Below are positions 32,008 through 56,443 of a DNA stretch of 64,000 bases, piece after piece. The DNA is from Diphasiastrum complanatum (lineage: Eukaryota > Streptophyta > Lycopodiopsida > Lycopodiales > Lycopodiaceae): positions 15,444,928-15,508,927 of the forward strand of contig CM055094.1 in assembly GCA_029204225.1 (NCBI GenBank), given 5' to 3'. Below the pieces are notes generated by a model. That model saw nothing but the letters and a program-made list of their open reading frames with translations, ran no database searches and was not told the DNA's origin. Made by a program: the position numbers and the translations under genes. The stretch's first letter is position 1, and each line of letters begins with the position of its first letter.

Positions 32008-32480
32008 TTAATTGATCCCAAATTCTTCATACGAAGCATGAGTTATCATGCATTTGCCAGACTTGACTAAGGTCCTGTTCTTCCTTTCTGCAAGTCCATT
32101 CGACTGTGGAGAATAGGAAGCAACAAATTGTTGCTTGATGCCATTGGATGAGCAATAAACCTTGAATTCATTTGATATGTACTCGCCATCGTTGTCACTC
32201 CTAAGAGCCTTGATCTTCTTGCTTGTCTGCAACTCATCATTTTCTTTGTATTTCTTGAGGAATTGGAAGGCTTCAGATTTGTGCATTAGAAAACATACAG
32301 CAGTTCTTCTAGAGTACTCATCTATGAATGTAATAAAAATTTAAGCACCAAGTAGTGTTGGTGTTTGTATTGGGGGCCACATATATAAGTATGTACAATG
32401 TCCAACAAATCTTCAAAAATATGTTTTTGATTTGACTGAAATGGCCTTTTTGCTTGCTTTCCTATAATATAGCTTTGGCA
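32008..32480 (-). pseudogene. Ty1/copia integrase fragment
   Basis: The minus strand encodes ITFIDEYSRRTAVCFLMHKS, KKIKALRSDNDGEYISNEF (second catalytic Asp) and SYSPQSNGLAERKNRTLVK (catalytic Glu region). Residues from 32286 to 32008 are open; upstream needs a frame change. It ends abruptly at the boundary with the LTR-like block. Confidence 0.85.
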
Positions 32481-32528
32481 GACAGGAGGGTCGACAATTC
32501 GATTGTCTAATCATGAACTGAAGAATGT

Positions 32529-32851
32529 CTAGACATGTATCACTCTAGAAGTAGATTTGGATTCATAAAGCTTCTTGAATGAATCCCAAGCATCCTTAGA
32601 TGAACTACTCTTACCAACCTCCTTGAGAAGCTCATTGGTAATATTAATCTTGATCATGTGTAGAGTCCTTTTGGCCCTCTTATCATATCTCATTTGATCT
32701 TGTTGTGTTGCTGGTCTCTCCTCCAAACTACAACAATATCCAAAATATCATTCATCTCAAGAAGTGATTCCATCCTCACCTTCCACAATGAATAGTTACT
32801 TGAGGTAAGCCTATCATTGGCTTCCAACATGATTCCATTTGATGTTGCCAT
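32529..32851 (-). pseudogene. Ty1/copia gag N-terminal fragment
   Basis: From an ATG at 32851 the minus strand encodes NDRLTSSNYSLWKVRMESLL, then after a frame change DKRAKRTLHMIKINITNELL and SSKDAWDSFKKLYESKSTS. It is clearly related to the gag genes at 52900 and 55430. The gag-to-integrase interval is deleted. Confidence 0.8.
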
Positions 32852-33064
32852 GTAGCAATGACTTGATCTTCTGTTTCAATGCACAAAGCACTCCTTTGAA
32901 CAACAACAAATGTTTTCAAAAGAAATCACAAAGATTAGAAACTACTCAAAAATTGTCTTCAAATCAACACATAGAATCATGAAATCTTGATCAACCTATG
33001 ATCTATTCTCAATCTAATGACTCTTGCCACTTCCTAAGATTGAAACACACTCAAATGAAGTCCA

Positions 33065-40733
<7,669 letters not shown>

Positions 40734-40849
40734 TCTCTTGCAACTGGGTACTCTCTCAGTTGGAGATGCACTGGGCTTACTAGTGACTCTGTCGATGAAG
40801 CAAATATACGTCGTATTTCTTTCAGCTGTCGTCTAGACTCTATAGCATC

Positions 40850-41185
40850 TACCCTGGTGGCTTTAAATTCTAGAAGCTGTGCCGTAAGCTGGAAGTTGAT
40901 GATTTAGTGGGCTCTATTTAGATTAAGATACTATCAAGTATCATCAATCTCAAATGAGATGGTCTGCCAAAAACGTTGAAACAATGAAAGAGTAACACGA
41001 AATCGGCTACCAAGAGAAACAGAACTTTATTTTTAAAATTTGGCATAAATTTTTCGTCGTTCGAGACTTCGAGTAGTTTCAAACTTTCAATCACTCTTGA
41101 TTTTTGACAGCTAGTAATTTGACTTTGGTATTGACGGATCACATGTGTCCTTTAGAAAACGCGTGTACTTGAAGCACTTAATAAA
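40850..41185 (-). promoter_or_regulatory. CRK-A upstream region conserved with CRK-B
   Basis: On the minus strand the region upstream of the CRK-A ATG contains TTTTTGGCAGACCATCTCA, ATCATCAACTTCCAGCTTAC and AGAATTTAAAGCCACCAG. The same blocks occur in the same order upstream of CRK-B (44895-45015). They are candidate promoter and 5' UTR elements retained after duplication; no specific factor site is claimed. Confidence 0.6.
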
Positions 41186-41345
41186 GTAAAAGGAAATTGT
41201 ATTTTCTTCTTCCTCCAAGTTTTGTCAATGCATGAAGTTAAGTCTTAGATTGGATGTTGACGGTCAATTGGTGAGCACCTCCGCAGTGCTCACGAGGTTT
41301 CCTTTCATATAGTACATCTTTCAATGCATGTCGCGTGGAAAATAA

Positions 41346-41655
41346 TGTATTCCACTAAAAAATGTTGCATTCTAAAATCTTACAACTATCAAATATTGTT
41401 GTTTATCTTGGTAGCTATCATTGTAACTAGCATTGAAATTATCAAAATGATGTATTTCACTCAAAAATGTTGCATTCTAAAATCCTACAACTATCACATA
41501 TTGTTGTTTCTCATGGTAGCTATCATTGTAACTAGGCTAGAACTATCAAAATAATGTATTTCACTCAAAAATGTTGCATTCTAAAATCTTACAACTATTA
41601 AATATTGTTGTTTATCATGGTAGCTACTATTGTAACTAGCCGTGAAACTATTTTT
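41346..41655. repeat. Three tandem copies of a 104-105-bp unit
   Basis: Units start at TGTATTYCACT at 41346, 41451 and 41555. Each has AAAATGTTGCATTCTAAAAT then TACAACTAT and GGTAGCTA.CATTGTAACTAG. It lies about 0.6 kb upstream of CRK-A, in the shared intergenic spacer. Confidence 0.9.
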
Positions 41656-43429
41656 GATACACCCAACTGTATTCATCACAAAAAGTTATATCCTTCAAGT
41701 CTGAAGGACATATGTTTTCACATTTAGTCATTTTCAAGGTTACAATCAACGGGGTTGGCTCAATTGGTTAGCTTGACATCCAAAGTTTCTTTGGTCTCAA
41801 GTTTGAGCCTCCGCTTGGAAACCAAAAAGCATTTTCAAGGTTACAAAAGTTATACCCTTCATTGTAGGGAATTAAAAAACTCAAACCCTTCAACAGATTC
41901 AGAGGCAACTTGTCAAGGCTCCTAAGCAGTGTGGGCACTGGACAACGTTTTAGCAATTGGAATTTGGCTGCTAGGCAGTGTGGGCACTGGGCAGCGTTTT
42001 AACAATTGGCATTGGTGGGCGTTAGAGGTGACAAGTTTGACGCGCGCGGGGGGGGGGGGGGGGGGGGGGGGTTGGCAGCAGACCTCATATTACATAGTCC
42101 AAGCTCTAGCTAGCCTCCGGGGCACGCAGCGTGCCAGGCTCTACCAACGATTCCGAAATTTAGATTAAGGCCCTCAAGTTTGAGCACTCAGGAGTCAGCA
42201 ACCTGCAGCGAATCAAGAGGGCCGAGGGCCTAGGCTTGAGAAGAGCTGGGCAGTGGGCAGTTGAAAAGAGCTGGGCAGCGGGCAAGAGGACTTATTGAGG
42301 GCAGTGGGCAGTTGGCAGTTGGCAGCGTGCTGAGGCACCTATTGGAGTGCGCTGAGCCGAAGCGCTCACTGCTGTAGCTGCCAGCAGGGCAGCATCTTGC
42401 TACGTGTAGCTCGTAACTCATTGCTCAAGCCTCATTGCTATCATCTCCTGCTAAGCATTCGCCAATGAGTCCTGTCACAACAACGGTGAACACCCTAGGG
42501 CCTAGACTCTGTATTTGTTGAGACTCGAGATTCTGAGAGTATGGAACCTGTTCATCTCGTGTGCAATTTGCATTATCAGTGGACGCTATAGCCTATCACA
42601 CTGAATCGATGATGATGATACTGGTGTTGAAAGGAGAAGCCCACAAACACTGCTAAGAAGGAATATGATGGGCAGCCCTCAGAGCACGCCGCAGGAATTA
42701 GTCTTGTTTGTGGGTGTTGCTGGCAGCTGAATAATGGAACCATCTTTCATTCGAAGTTCAAGCACCTGATTTACTGAGTTCTTTGTGCATAACCTGCAGC
42801 AGCCAAGACACAAACACCAATATGAAGCTGGACAGACATTGGATACAACCAACCACAACATTCGTAGCTCAGGTTACTTGTCATTGGTCACTTACATCCT
42901 ACAAACTGTTTAGTGATATAAATGAGAAAACATTTCTAAGATGGAAAAAAAATTGTGCAACTTAGTAGTATTTCATTTGTTAGTTGAGCTACTTGCTTAA
43001 AAACAAATTGTACACAAACAAAAACTGCCATTAAATAGAGTTGAGATAATAAGCCATTATCTCTATTGATTGTTCTCACAAAAAAATTTAGAAGTTTTAA
43101 CATTGATTTTGACCCTATATATGCTGTCTTCTATCCTTTATTAATGTTGCAAATCCATTCGTTAGAATTTGTTGTTGTAATGAGTTGTGTATGTCACGAC
43201 TCGTAACTTATTGTTGAATGACAAAAGTGTTAGCTTAACTTTAATAACATCTATCGTCTCAGCCCTGATCCATCATAGTAAAGTTACGGGGAGGCAAGCA
43301 ATATTAGACAGCGTTATCACTCAATTAACAGTTGCCCTTCAATTTGCAGCACTGCGGCCTTGGTGATAGGTGTTTCAAAGACCCTAAATTTTATAGAATG
43401 GAGACTAGTAGGTTAATTGGTTTTTTGAG
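41656..43429. other. Intergenic spacer between the divergent CRKs; G tract and GGGCAG repeats
   Basis: A run of 24 G (42048-42071) follows CGCGCGC. At 42245-42335 short GGGCAGYGGGCAG words repeat. Two GTGTGGGCACTGG(A/G)CA copies lie at 41926 and 41977. No gene recognised. Confidence 0.6.
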
Positions 43430-43884
43430 ACTTGTATTGCTATGGAAAAACTATTTATTCTCCCATAACGACGAACACCAATTACTCTAAGGCTCCTCGA
43501 AGTAAAAGAATTTTTGAAGATAGAGATGTCATGGAGGACATGGTGCTTCCAGCTGATGCACCTCATGAACAAGATCGTGATGACGGATTCGATGACACAT
43601 TTTCTGCGGAGGATCATGTGCAAGCTTCATAAGCTAATGATGACGTTGAGCGTGATGCATCATTATCGGATGGTTTGATGACACACGACACACCTTCTCG
43701 ATCTCACTCGTCGTCACCGTCGCCATTAGCTTTTGAAGATCAGCTTATTAATGATGAAGCTATAGGAGATATTTGGGTAGCATTAGAGATAGACTCGTTT
43801 GGTTTGGCGGATTTGTCGCATGTGATGATGCTGCAAATGATAACGATGAACTACCAAATGAATAAGAAATGCAACTTCATCTAA
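43430..43884 (+). pseudogene. Unrecognised acidic open frame, interrupted by one stop
   Basis: In one frame from 43432, with a single TAA-type break at about 43630, the translation is rich in Asp/Glu/Ser: RIFEDRDVMEDMVLPADAPH, DDGFDDTFSAEDHVQAS and SRSHSSSPSPLAFEDQL. It resembles a disordered regulatory or transposase-tail segment but has no family signature that I recognise. It could be chance. Confidence 0.25.
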
Positions 43885-44295
43885 CTTTCTAGAATATATA
43901 TGTTCAAATGTTCATGCATGTGCCAATACAAGTCTTAGTTTGCTTTGCGTGTCACTTTTGACAAATTTGACTTGATGCATGTGAAGTGGCTCGAGTTTCT
44001 ACCAAGCCAAATTTTGGTTCGACATCTACATGCATGATGGAAAACTTCATCAACCCCAAAAGTAAAGATAGATGGCTTTTTTATTTTCAACAAGAGAGAC
44101 CATTGAAAATGTTGTTCCATAGGGGACACCATCTCCAAACCCCTCTCATTTGAAAGTCCCCTAGATTAGTGCCATACATCTAACCCATGGGTGAATTTTA
44201 GACATTGAGACCGATTGACCATCCACATTAGGACGTAGGACTTGACTTCATACATTGGCAAAACTTCAAGAAAGAAAAGTATTTTACTTCATCAA

Positions 44296-44835
44296 AGTGC
44301 TTCACGTTCACGCATTTTGTGAAGAGCACCTGGGATCCATCAATTTAAAAGTCAAGTAGATGATTCTCAAGAATGAATGAAACTACAGAAAAACTAGTAG
44401 CCGAATTATCTCAATTTTAACCCGACCAATGGAACTTTACTCCAAGTGATTTCATTTAGTACGAATTTTTGGGCATAGCTATCTAACACCTCTCTCTTTG
44501 AATTGGACAGGAATTTATCGGGCGATATACTATTATTGGCCTCAAAAAGTCCAACAATTCATGCCAAAGGTCAAAGGAAATCAAGTAAAGTTTGCACATG
44601 TTGTCAAGCTATCTCAGCAATTGACCATCAACATGGAGCAACAACGACGAGCTAAGAGTAAACTTCATACACCTGCAAAACTTTGAGGAAAATTTAAGTA
44701 CGTGAAAGACGAAAGCTCTTCACGTACACGCGTTTTGTGAAGAGCCGTCAATTCAAAAGTCAAGTAGCTAATTTTCAAGAGTGAAGGAAAGTAGTGTCCG
44801 TGGAACCAAAAAAATTTAACAGCTGAATTATGTCA
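44296..44835 (+). repeat. Direct repeat upstream of CRK-B (two copies of about 125 bp)
   Basis: Copy 1 at about 44296-44420 and copy 2 at about 44713-44835 share TTCACG.TCACGCRTTTTGTGAAGAGC (imperfect), CAATT.AAAAGTCAAGTAG and a following TCAAGA.TGAA block. The second copy also matches the reverse complement of 41090-41180 upstream of CRK-A, so it marks the outer limit of the inverted duplication. Confidence 0.7.
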
Positions 44836-44894
44836 ATTGATCAAAATGTTTCGGTTTCTCTTGGTGGTCAATTTCAACAATTGCCGTATTAAGC

Positions 44895-45185
44895 TTTCAA
44901 GGTTTTTGGCAGACCATCTCAATTGAGATTGATAATAGCACTTAGTCCAAATACAGCCAATCAAATCATCAACTTCCAGCTTACGGCATAGCCTGTAGAA
45001 TTTGAAGCCACCAGCAGGGTAGCTGCTGTAGACGACATCTGAAAGAAACGAGACTCTTAAGCGATTTTCTCTGTTGCCTTGCTAGTATTCGATTTTCTAT
45101 GCATCTGCACATTCCCTGAGCATACGTGTATGTCTGCTGCAGTGAGGTTTTATCGACAGAGTCAGTACCCAGTTGCAAAAGAATC
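44895..45185 (+). promoter_or_regulatory. CRK-B upstream region conserved with CRK-A
   Basis: Blocks GTTTTTGGCAGACCATCTCA, ATCATCAACTTCCAGCTTAC, AGAATTTGAAGCCACCAG and GTAGACGACATCTGAAAG match those upstream of CRK-A in order and spacing. Promoter or 5' UTR role is inferred. Confidence 0.6.
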
Positions 45186-50240
<5,055 letters not shown>

Positions 50241-51246
50241 AAGCATGTCATGTGTCAAAAGCCAACTGCATCACATAACATGATTCAAGAAACACTTTTC
50301 TTCCTTGTAAATCACTGAAAAAATCTAGTACTAATTATCTTTTTAAACCATCTGTAGCTAATAAGGTCTTTCCTTCGGAACTTAATAATGGATAGTGTTC
50401 ATTGAGTAGAATTGAGGTCTTACAATAGTTGACTCGAATTAATAATTCAGAAGGTTTTGATATTGGTGTAATGACCCTATAGTATTCTTGACATATGTCA
50501 ACAATTTCTTGTTCATTACAAAAACATCCCTAATTAGTTGAAAGGAGGCTCTCATAAAACTGGTGTCCTCACTAATATTTTAAGAAGGTGGACCTTTGAG
50601 ATGTGTAAAGGAAGTGTAAAATGGTGTGTGATGCTACAAACATAGTTTGCTTTTCTTTGAAGTTTCTACAAAATGTTGTCATGTAGTATTGCCATACAAA
50701 AGCATAATTATACTTTGTTGTAAAAACACCATAATGTTTTGGAGATATTGGATATTAATGTTCAAATTAGCTATAAATTTGTTGAGTTTGAAAAAAACTA
50801 AGAATGCAAACAAAAGAATCTTTGTGATGAGTCAATAATGTTTAATAATATAATTGAGTGGAAGTGTTGCAAGTTTTAGACATTCATTTAACAAATTAGA
50901 ATTTTGGATTTATTTAGAAGCTAATTTTTTGTAGAATCAAATTTGTGCTATGGCATAGTCAAGGCTTCATTGCTCTAATAAATTTATATGATGTGAGTAT
51001 AAGTTCATCATATAATTTGGGTAGATAAAAGGGTGATGTTAGCATTCTCTTTAATGATATGTTTCAATGAGTGATTATTTAGTGGGAAAGTTAGAAATTT
51101 AGATGTTAAGTTGTTGGTGCATTCATGAATACATGCAATACATGTGCCAACAAGTCATTTGTTTTAAGACATGTTTTGACAAAGAGAGAGAATTCAAGAT
51201 ATGTACGATTTCAAATTTCTACTTGAAAGAGAGAAATGGCAAAGCC

Positions 51247-51250
<4 letters not shown>
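50241..51250. other. Downstream flank of CRK-B, no recognised feature
   Basis: AT-rich; includes the unmarked 3' UTR of CRK-B. No protein family recognised. Confidence 0.35.
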
Positions 51251-51326
<76 letters not shown>

Positions 51327-51338
51327 GACTCTATTTAC

Positions 51339-51380
<42 letters not shown>
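51251..51380. repeat. (CT)35 and (TG)n microsatellites
   Basis: CT units at 51251-51321, a 19-bp spacer, then TG units at 51341-51380 with one CG interruption. Confidence 0.96.
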
Positions 51381-51381
<1 letters not shown>

Positions 51382-51859
51382 ATGTGCATGCACTTATGTG
51401 CATGGTTACTTTAAGACATCTAACTCTCATAGAACATACCTTGCACTAATGGCATCTAGAAGGTTCAAATTTTATTGATCACGAATAAGAAAGATAGTTT
51501 TGAAGGGTATGGATGACATTATGTTTATCCATGTTGCCACATGTTTAGGCTACCCTAGATAGGCTATATATCATTCATAGGGTTAGTTAGGTTTGTTTGG
51601 TCATAATTCCTAATTATAGGGCCAAATTCCTTGAATCATGGAGGCGATTGATCTACCTAGCCACCAACTTGGCAAAACTCTAGGGTTAGGTAAGATTAAC
51701 AAATAAGGGAAAAAATTGTCAATAATCTTCCTTATTACATGCTGGATTTTCACCTAACTTGAGAGGAGAAGAGCCCTATTGTACATACAATCCATCATTC
51801 CATAGTGAGGAGATAAAAATTTGGAGCACATTGGCAATCTTGAGGTTTCTACACATCAG

Positions 51860-52132
51860 TGTCTTGAGTTTTTGTGAATGCTTTGGTATGTAAACTTGGT
51901 TACGCTTAATCTCTAATAACATGTTGTACTAGAGTCCATACCACACACATGTGGGTTCATAATTCCATATTTGATCAATGCTTTTGATTGCTCTTGATTG
52001 TGGGATCCAATATTGCTTTTCTAGATCAAGATTTTATGACTAGTTTTGCAATATATAGGTGTATCAATCAATCAATCACTCTTGGAGCCTTATGTAGGTT
52101 CATTTATGGTCCTTAGTACTGTATTTTCAACA
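51860..52132 (+). repeat. Left LTR of older copia
   Basis: Matches 61015-61281 with scattered substitutions and small gaps, clearly more diverged than the LTRs of the nested element. It ends CA directly before the PBS. Confidence 0.75.
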
Positions 52133-52817
52133 TGGTATCAGATCCAAGTACAAGAGGATAATCATTGATCGTAGAACAATCCATTTTTAGCAAGTTGTTG
52201 CTAGAAAGCTAGTCTTGAGAGGGTGAGTTCAAATCAAGTCTTAGGTTGAAGATTTGGGATCCAAAATTGGTGAGGGTCAGTAGCTATACTTTCCACACGT
52301 GTGGGAACCTCTGCACCATCTTTTAACTTCAAATATTCACAAGAGCCAAGCAATTTGATTTTGTGTCATCTTGATGAGTTTTTTGGTGCCAATCTTAGGA
52401 AAAGCATCAAAGATCATAAGCCATCAGTGAGAATTGACTTGGATTCATGAGAAAAAAAATTAATTGAACCGAGTTCAAGCCCTCTAAAAGTGATTTACAG
52501 GTCTTAAAAAACCATCAAGAGGAACGAACAAATTTTAGCCATGTTTTTGTCCAAAAATTGTGAAAATTTGACTTGATTTGATAGATCTTGGATAAAATCT
52601 CATTTTATCTTCATTTCATCTTTGTGAGGAAGTGTAAGAACCGTGGCTAGAAGTCCAAATAGAGGCTAGAAATCAAATTTGAGGTAATCAAGACAAGTAA
52701 AATTCAAATCACTTCCAATTTTTCTTGAGCATTGTTTTGTAGAATCCTTCCTAAGTATTCTTTTGAATCAAGATCAAGGGGATCTTGCCACTTTTGTCTT
52801 TATGAACGTCAAGTGAG

Positions 52818-53936
52818 TTGCTAGTGAGGCAAATTATGGAAAAGAATTTAGGGAGAGCCGTTAAGTACAATCTAGTAGAAGTCACTAGGAAGATGGGAAC
52901 TATTGGAACTTTCCTTCTTGGACCTAGTGAGAGGTTAAATTCTACAAACTACTCAATATGGAAAGTGAGGACAGAGTCACTCTTATGCTCCAAGACCTCT
53001 TTGATATTGTCCTAGAAGAAGAGAATGAGCCTCTTGGAGGACTAGAGTTGGTTAGATACACGAAGAAGGCAAGACTAGCACTTCATTGCATTAAAATGAA
53101 ATTTAGTAATGACCTCTTGAATGAGGTAGCCTCTTGCACATCGGCCAAGGAAGCTTGGGATTCTTTATAAGCTATATATGAATCCAACAATACTTCAAGA
53201 GTGCTTATGCTACGAAAGCAAATCTTACAAAGCATGAGGATAAGTGATTAAAGTGCACAAGAGTATGTGCTTAGGATCAAGTCTCTCAACAAAGAATTAG
53301 TTTCTGTTGGAGAGAAGATTCTAGATAATGAGCTTGTACGAGTGATCCTCAATGGATTAGGAGATGAGTTCTCCAAATTGGTTCAAAGTTTTGCCATCCA
53401 AGACACTTTGCCATCAACTAATAAGCTCCATAGTGTGCTAGTGGCTGAAGAGTGCAATATGCTCCATGCAAAAGCAAGGATGGGTTCCTTATCATTGCAA
53501 GATGGAGATGAAAAAGTAAATTTCTCATTCAAGGGCAAGAAGAAGACCAAGGGATCCAAGAAGGATCAAGAAAAGGAGGCCAAGGAGGATGATCAAGCAT
53601 GAAGTTCAAAGGCAAAGGACAATTCAAGGCTAAAATATTTCTTTTGTGAAAAGAAGGGGCATTTTGCATCCGAATGCTACAAGAGGCAAAGAGCACAAGA
53701 GGACGAGAACAAACAAGGAAACCTTGCAAATGAAGAGGAGGGCGATGATGAAGAACAATTATCGTTGATGGCATCTACATCCTCACCAACAAGCCAGTGC
53801 AACTCAAGGGAGTCATGGTGGATTGATATTGGGGCAAGTTCTCATGTGACTGAAAACGACTTCTTCTCAACTCTACACTCTTTCAATGATGCTAAAAAGT
53901 TTGTCTTTACTGCAAGCGATGAAGAGTGTAGGATAG
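52818..53936 (+). pseudogene. Older copia gag and protease start
   Basis: RLNSTNYSIWKVRTESL, then after a frameshift MLQDLFDIVLEEENEPL, ARLALHCIKMKFSNDLLNEV, stops near 53168 and 53250, then SLNKELVSVGEKILDNELV and GLGDEFSKLVQSFAIQD. A one-base-shifted zinc knuckle region has FCEKKGHFASECYK (first Cys of the knuckle replaced). The protease reads WWIDIGASSHVTE, with the active-site DSG changed to DIG. It is cut at 53936 by the nested element. Confidence 0.85.
53932..53936 (+). repeat. Target-site duplication, left copy (GATAG)
   Basis: GATAG immediately precedes the LTR start at 53937 and is repeated at 60061-60065 immediately after the right LTR. Five bp is the usual copia target duplication length. 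Confidence 0.92.
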
Positions 53937-54618
53937 TGTTAAAAATTCACAATTCTAGCTTGACTAGTTTTGGTCATATGACTTGTAAATAGTTAGATGG
54001 TCATGATGTGGCTTGTCACACATGCCAAATAGCATAGGATTCCATTCATAAGGATGTTCTCAAGTAGACCTAAGTGTTAGAACCTTTGGAATGAGTCCAA
54101 ATTATGCTTAGATACAAGGGAGAAAAAATAGGAGCTATTTTTGGTAGTTTTTGCATTGTTGAGGGATCTCCAAGATTCCAACCCTAACTTGGTAGGGATG
54201 AAAGATCCACCAAAATTAGCATTAGGGATAGGTTTAGGGCTACTCATACCTGCCCAAAACCGTGATGGATCATGTATATATAGGTGATGATATCTCACCA
54301 AAATCAATCAAGCAATTTCATGTTTTTTCTCTCATAATGGTGCAATTGCTCTCTATGTTCATAATTGTTTGAGTACTTGTGATTACTAATGATTATAGGA
54401 TTGAATGTAGGTCTGGTGTACAGTACTCAGACTGTGGGAGGCCGTACTTTCACACGTGTGAAGCCTTCTTCAAGGATTTGGGCCATTTAGTGAGGTTCAA
54501 GCATAGATTTTTGATGGATTTTGATGGTTCAACTTGTGCTAATCTTATGAAATCATAATCTATTGTTTCCCTCATCATTTCAAGTGTTTTAGGATCCTTA
54601 TTTGCTGTAATTTTTACA
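53937..54618 (+). repeat. 5' LTR of young copia
   Basis: 682 bp, TG..CA. It contains a TATA box (GTATATATAGG near 54274), the likely promoter for the element. It differs from the 3' LTR at four sites, for example CACATGCC versus CACGTGCC. Confidence 0.96.
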
Positions 54619-54630
54619 TGGTATCAGAGC
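54619..54630 (+). promoter_or_regulatory. Primer-binding site (initiator Met-tRNA)
   Basis: TGGTATCAGAGC directly follows the 5' LTR and matches the standard plant initiator Met-tRNA PBS exactly. Confidence 0.93.
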
Positions 54631-55429
54631 CTAAAGGCTGAAATGAGCTAAATCCTTGGTTTTCATTCAATTTGATCACAATTTTTGATCTAAATCTTGT
54701 GTAGATTGGATCTTAGCATTTAGTATTGATTCTAGAACTCAAAGTGAGTCAAATACATTGGAGATTGGTGTTGTGTGACTTAATTTGCAGGCGTTTAGGT
54801 GTCTAAAACCAGAGGCAAAGTTGAATTCAATTCACATTACCAAGATAGCAAGTTTTGGTTGCTCCAAGCATTGATTTCTAAGCGAGTTTTGGAGGTGATT
54901 TCATGGAGGAGGCTTTCTAGCATTCAAGGAGAGGGAAGATCAGAGTTTTGGGGACTCTTCAAGGCTGTTCTAAGGTGTAGTAGACACCTCCTAAAGTGAT
55001 TTAGGTTCAGTCCAACCATTGCTTGACTTATGCACCAAATTAGATCAGTTTTTCATCAATTTTGATCATTTTTTGCTTGTGTTTGGATAGTAGATTGTGT
55101 TGCATCCTCATTAAGTTCCATTTAGATCTTTTACAAGTGATTTTGAAAGTATATTAGGTTGCTAAAATTCACTCTTGATCAGATCATTTGGAACCTTTAA
55201 TGTTCTTTATAGAAAGAGGGGCAATTCTACTAGTATTGTCTACTTCAATCAAGCAAGTGCATTGTTTCTAGTATTCTATGATTTGATTTTGTTAGAGATC
55301 ATTCTTAGATCTTTATAGGAAGTCTATTACTGATCTTTTCAGGTCCCTAAGAAGTGGGATAAGGTAGACCTTCAATCAAATCAATAGAAGTAACCTTCAT
55401 TTGTGTCAAGTCCTTGATTAGGAGACTAG
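54631..55429 (+). other. Untranslated leader of young copia
   Basis: About 0.8 kb between the PBS and the gag ATG, without a recognised protein. A short open stretch at 54799-54999 shows no homology. Confidence 0.6.
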
Positions 55430-56443
55430 ATGGCATCTATAAATGCATATCTTTTGGATACTAATGAAAGGCTCAACAAAACTAACTATTCCATATGGAA
55501 AGTTAGAATGGAATCTATCATGATCATGCAAGATCTGATGGAAATTGTAAATGGTAAGGAGGGTGAACCTATTCATCCTCAAGAAAAAGCCAAATACATC
55601 AAGAGGTGCAATGTTGCACTACATTGCATAAAAATGAATGTTGCAAATGAACTCTTAAGAGAGGTAGGAGATTGCACTTCAGCTCAAGATGCTTGGGAGA
55701 CTTTGCAAAAGGTCTATGAATCCAAGAACCAAACTAGAATGTTAGCTTTGAAGAATCAAATCTATAGAAGCTATCAAAAGAAAGGAGAGAGTGCACATAC
55801 TTTTGTCCTAAGAGTAAAGGAATTGAACAAAGAGCTAGCCTTTATAGGTGACCCTATCAAGGATAAAGAGCTTGTTCAACTCATATTGAATGGACTAAGC
55901 TTTGAATTTGACAATTTGGTTCAGGGATATGCAATTATGGGTAAGCTACCCATACTTGAAGAACTCCAAGGCACACTCATGGCCGAGGAATCAAGAAGGA
56001 GCCAAATGCAAGAGAGGATGGATAGGCTTTCCATCCAAGGTGGAGATGACCAAGCTCTCTTCACCAAAGGCAAAGGCAAGTCCAAAGGCAAAAGATCAAA
56101 ATTCAAGAAGTCTACAAAGCTTGAGGATCAAGAAGGACCCCCAAAGGCATCTCCATCAACCACCAAAGTCAAGAAGGACAAATCAAAGGTGAAGTGCTAC
56201 TGTTGTAGCAAGATGGGGCATTATGCCTCGGAATGCTTCAAGAGGAAGCAAGATCAAAGCCAAGCCAACATGAGCAAAGAGGAGGAGGAGGAGAGTTCAC
56301 ATGAGGACTATCTCATGATGTCCATATTTTCTTCAACAAGCTTCAAAGGAGAAGATCCTTGGTGGATTGACTCGGGTGCTAGTTCACACATGACTAGTAA
56401 AAGGAGTTTTTCTCTTCTCTCTTATCTTATGATGGACCTATAA
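55430..56443 (+). CDS. Young copia gag plus protease start
   Basis: The 337-residue frame starts MASINAYLLDTNERLNKTNY. It has the UBN2-type gag core (SIWKVRMESIMIM; VALHCIKMNVANELLREVG; AQDAWETLQKVYESKN), a lysine-rich segment (about 205-250), a CCHC zinc knuckle KCYCCSKMGHYASECFK (about 253-270) and the protease active site WWIDSGASSHMTS (about 308-320). It terminates early at DL-TAA because of a shift near 56410-56430; downstream coding continues one frame over (YTANDEACKIEGVGSIPL). Gag packages RNA; the aspartic protease would mature the polyprotein. Confidence 0.92.
   Translation: MASINAYLLDTNERLNKTNYSIWKVRMESIMIMQDLMEIVNGKEGEPIHPQEKAKYIKRCNVALHCIKMNVANELLREVGDCTSAQDAWETLQKVYESKNQTRMLALKNQIYRSYQKKGESAHTFVLRVKELNKELAFIGDPIKDKELVQLILNGLSFEFDNLVQGYAIMGKLPILEELQGTLMAEESRRSQMQERMDRLSIQGGDDQALFTKGKGKSKGKRSKFKKSTKLEDQEGPPKASPSTTKVKKDKSKVKCYCCSKMGHYASECFKRKQDQSQANMSKEEEEESSHEDYLMMSIFSSTSFKGEDPWWIDSGASSHMTSKRSFSLLSYLMMDL

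Noticed and set aside
45126-45185. Upstream ATG at 45126 as the CRK-B start
   Set aside because: It adds 20 hydrophilic residues before the signal peptide, and the ATG at 45186 aligns with the CRK-A start.
54077-54307. Minus-strand 76-codon frame repeated identically at 59519-59749
   Set aside because: It lies within the LTRs of the copia element, so repetition is due to LTR identity and not to gene conservation.
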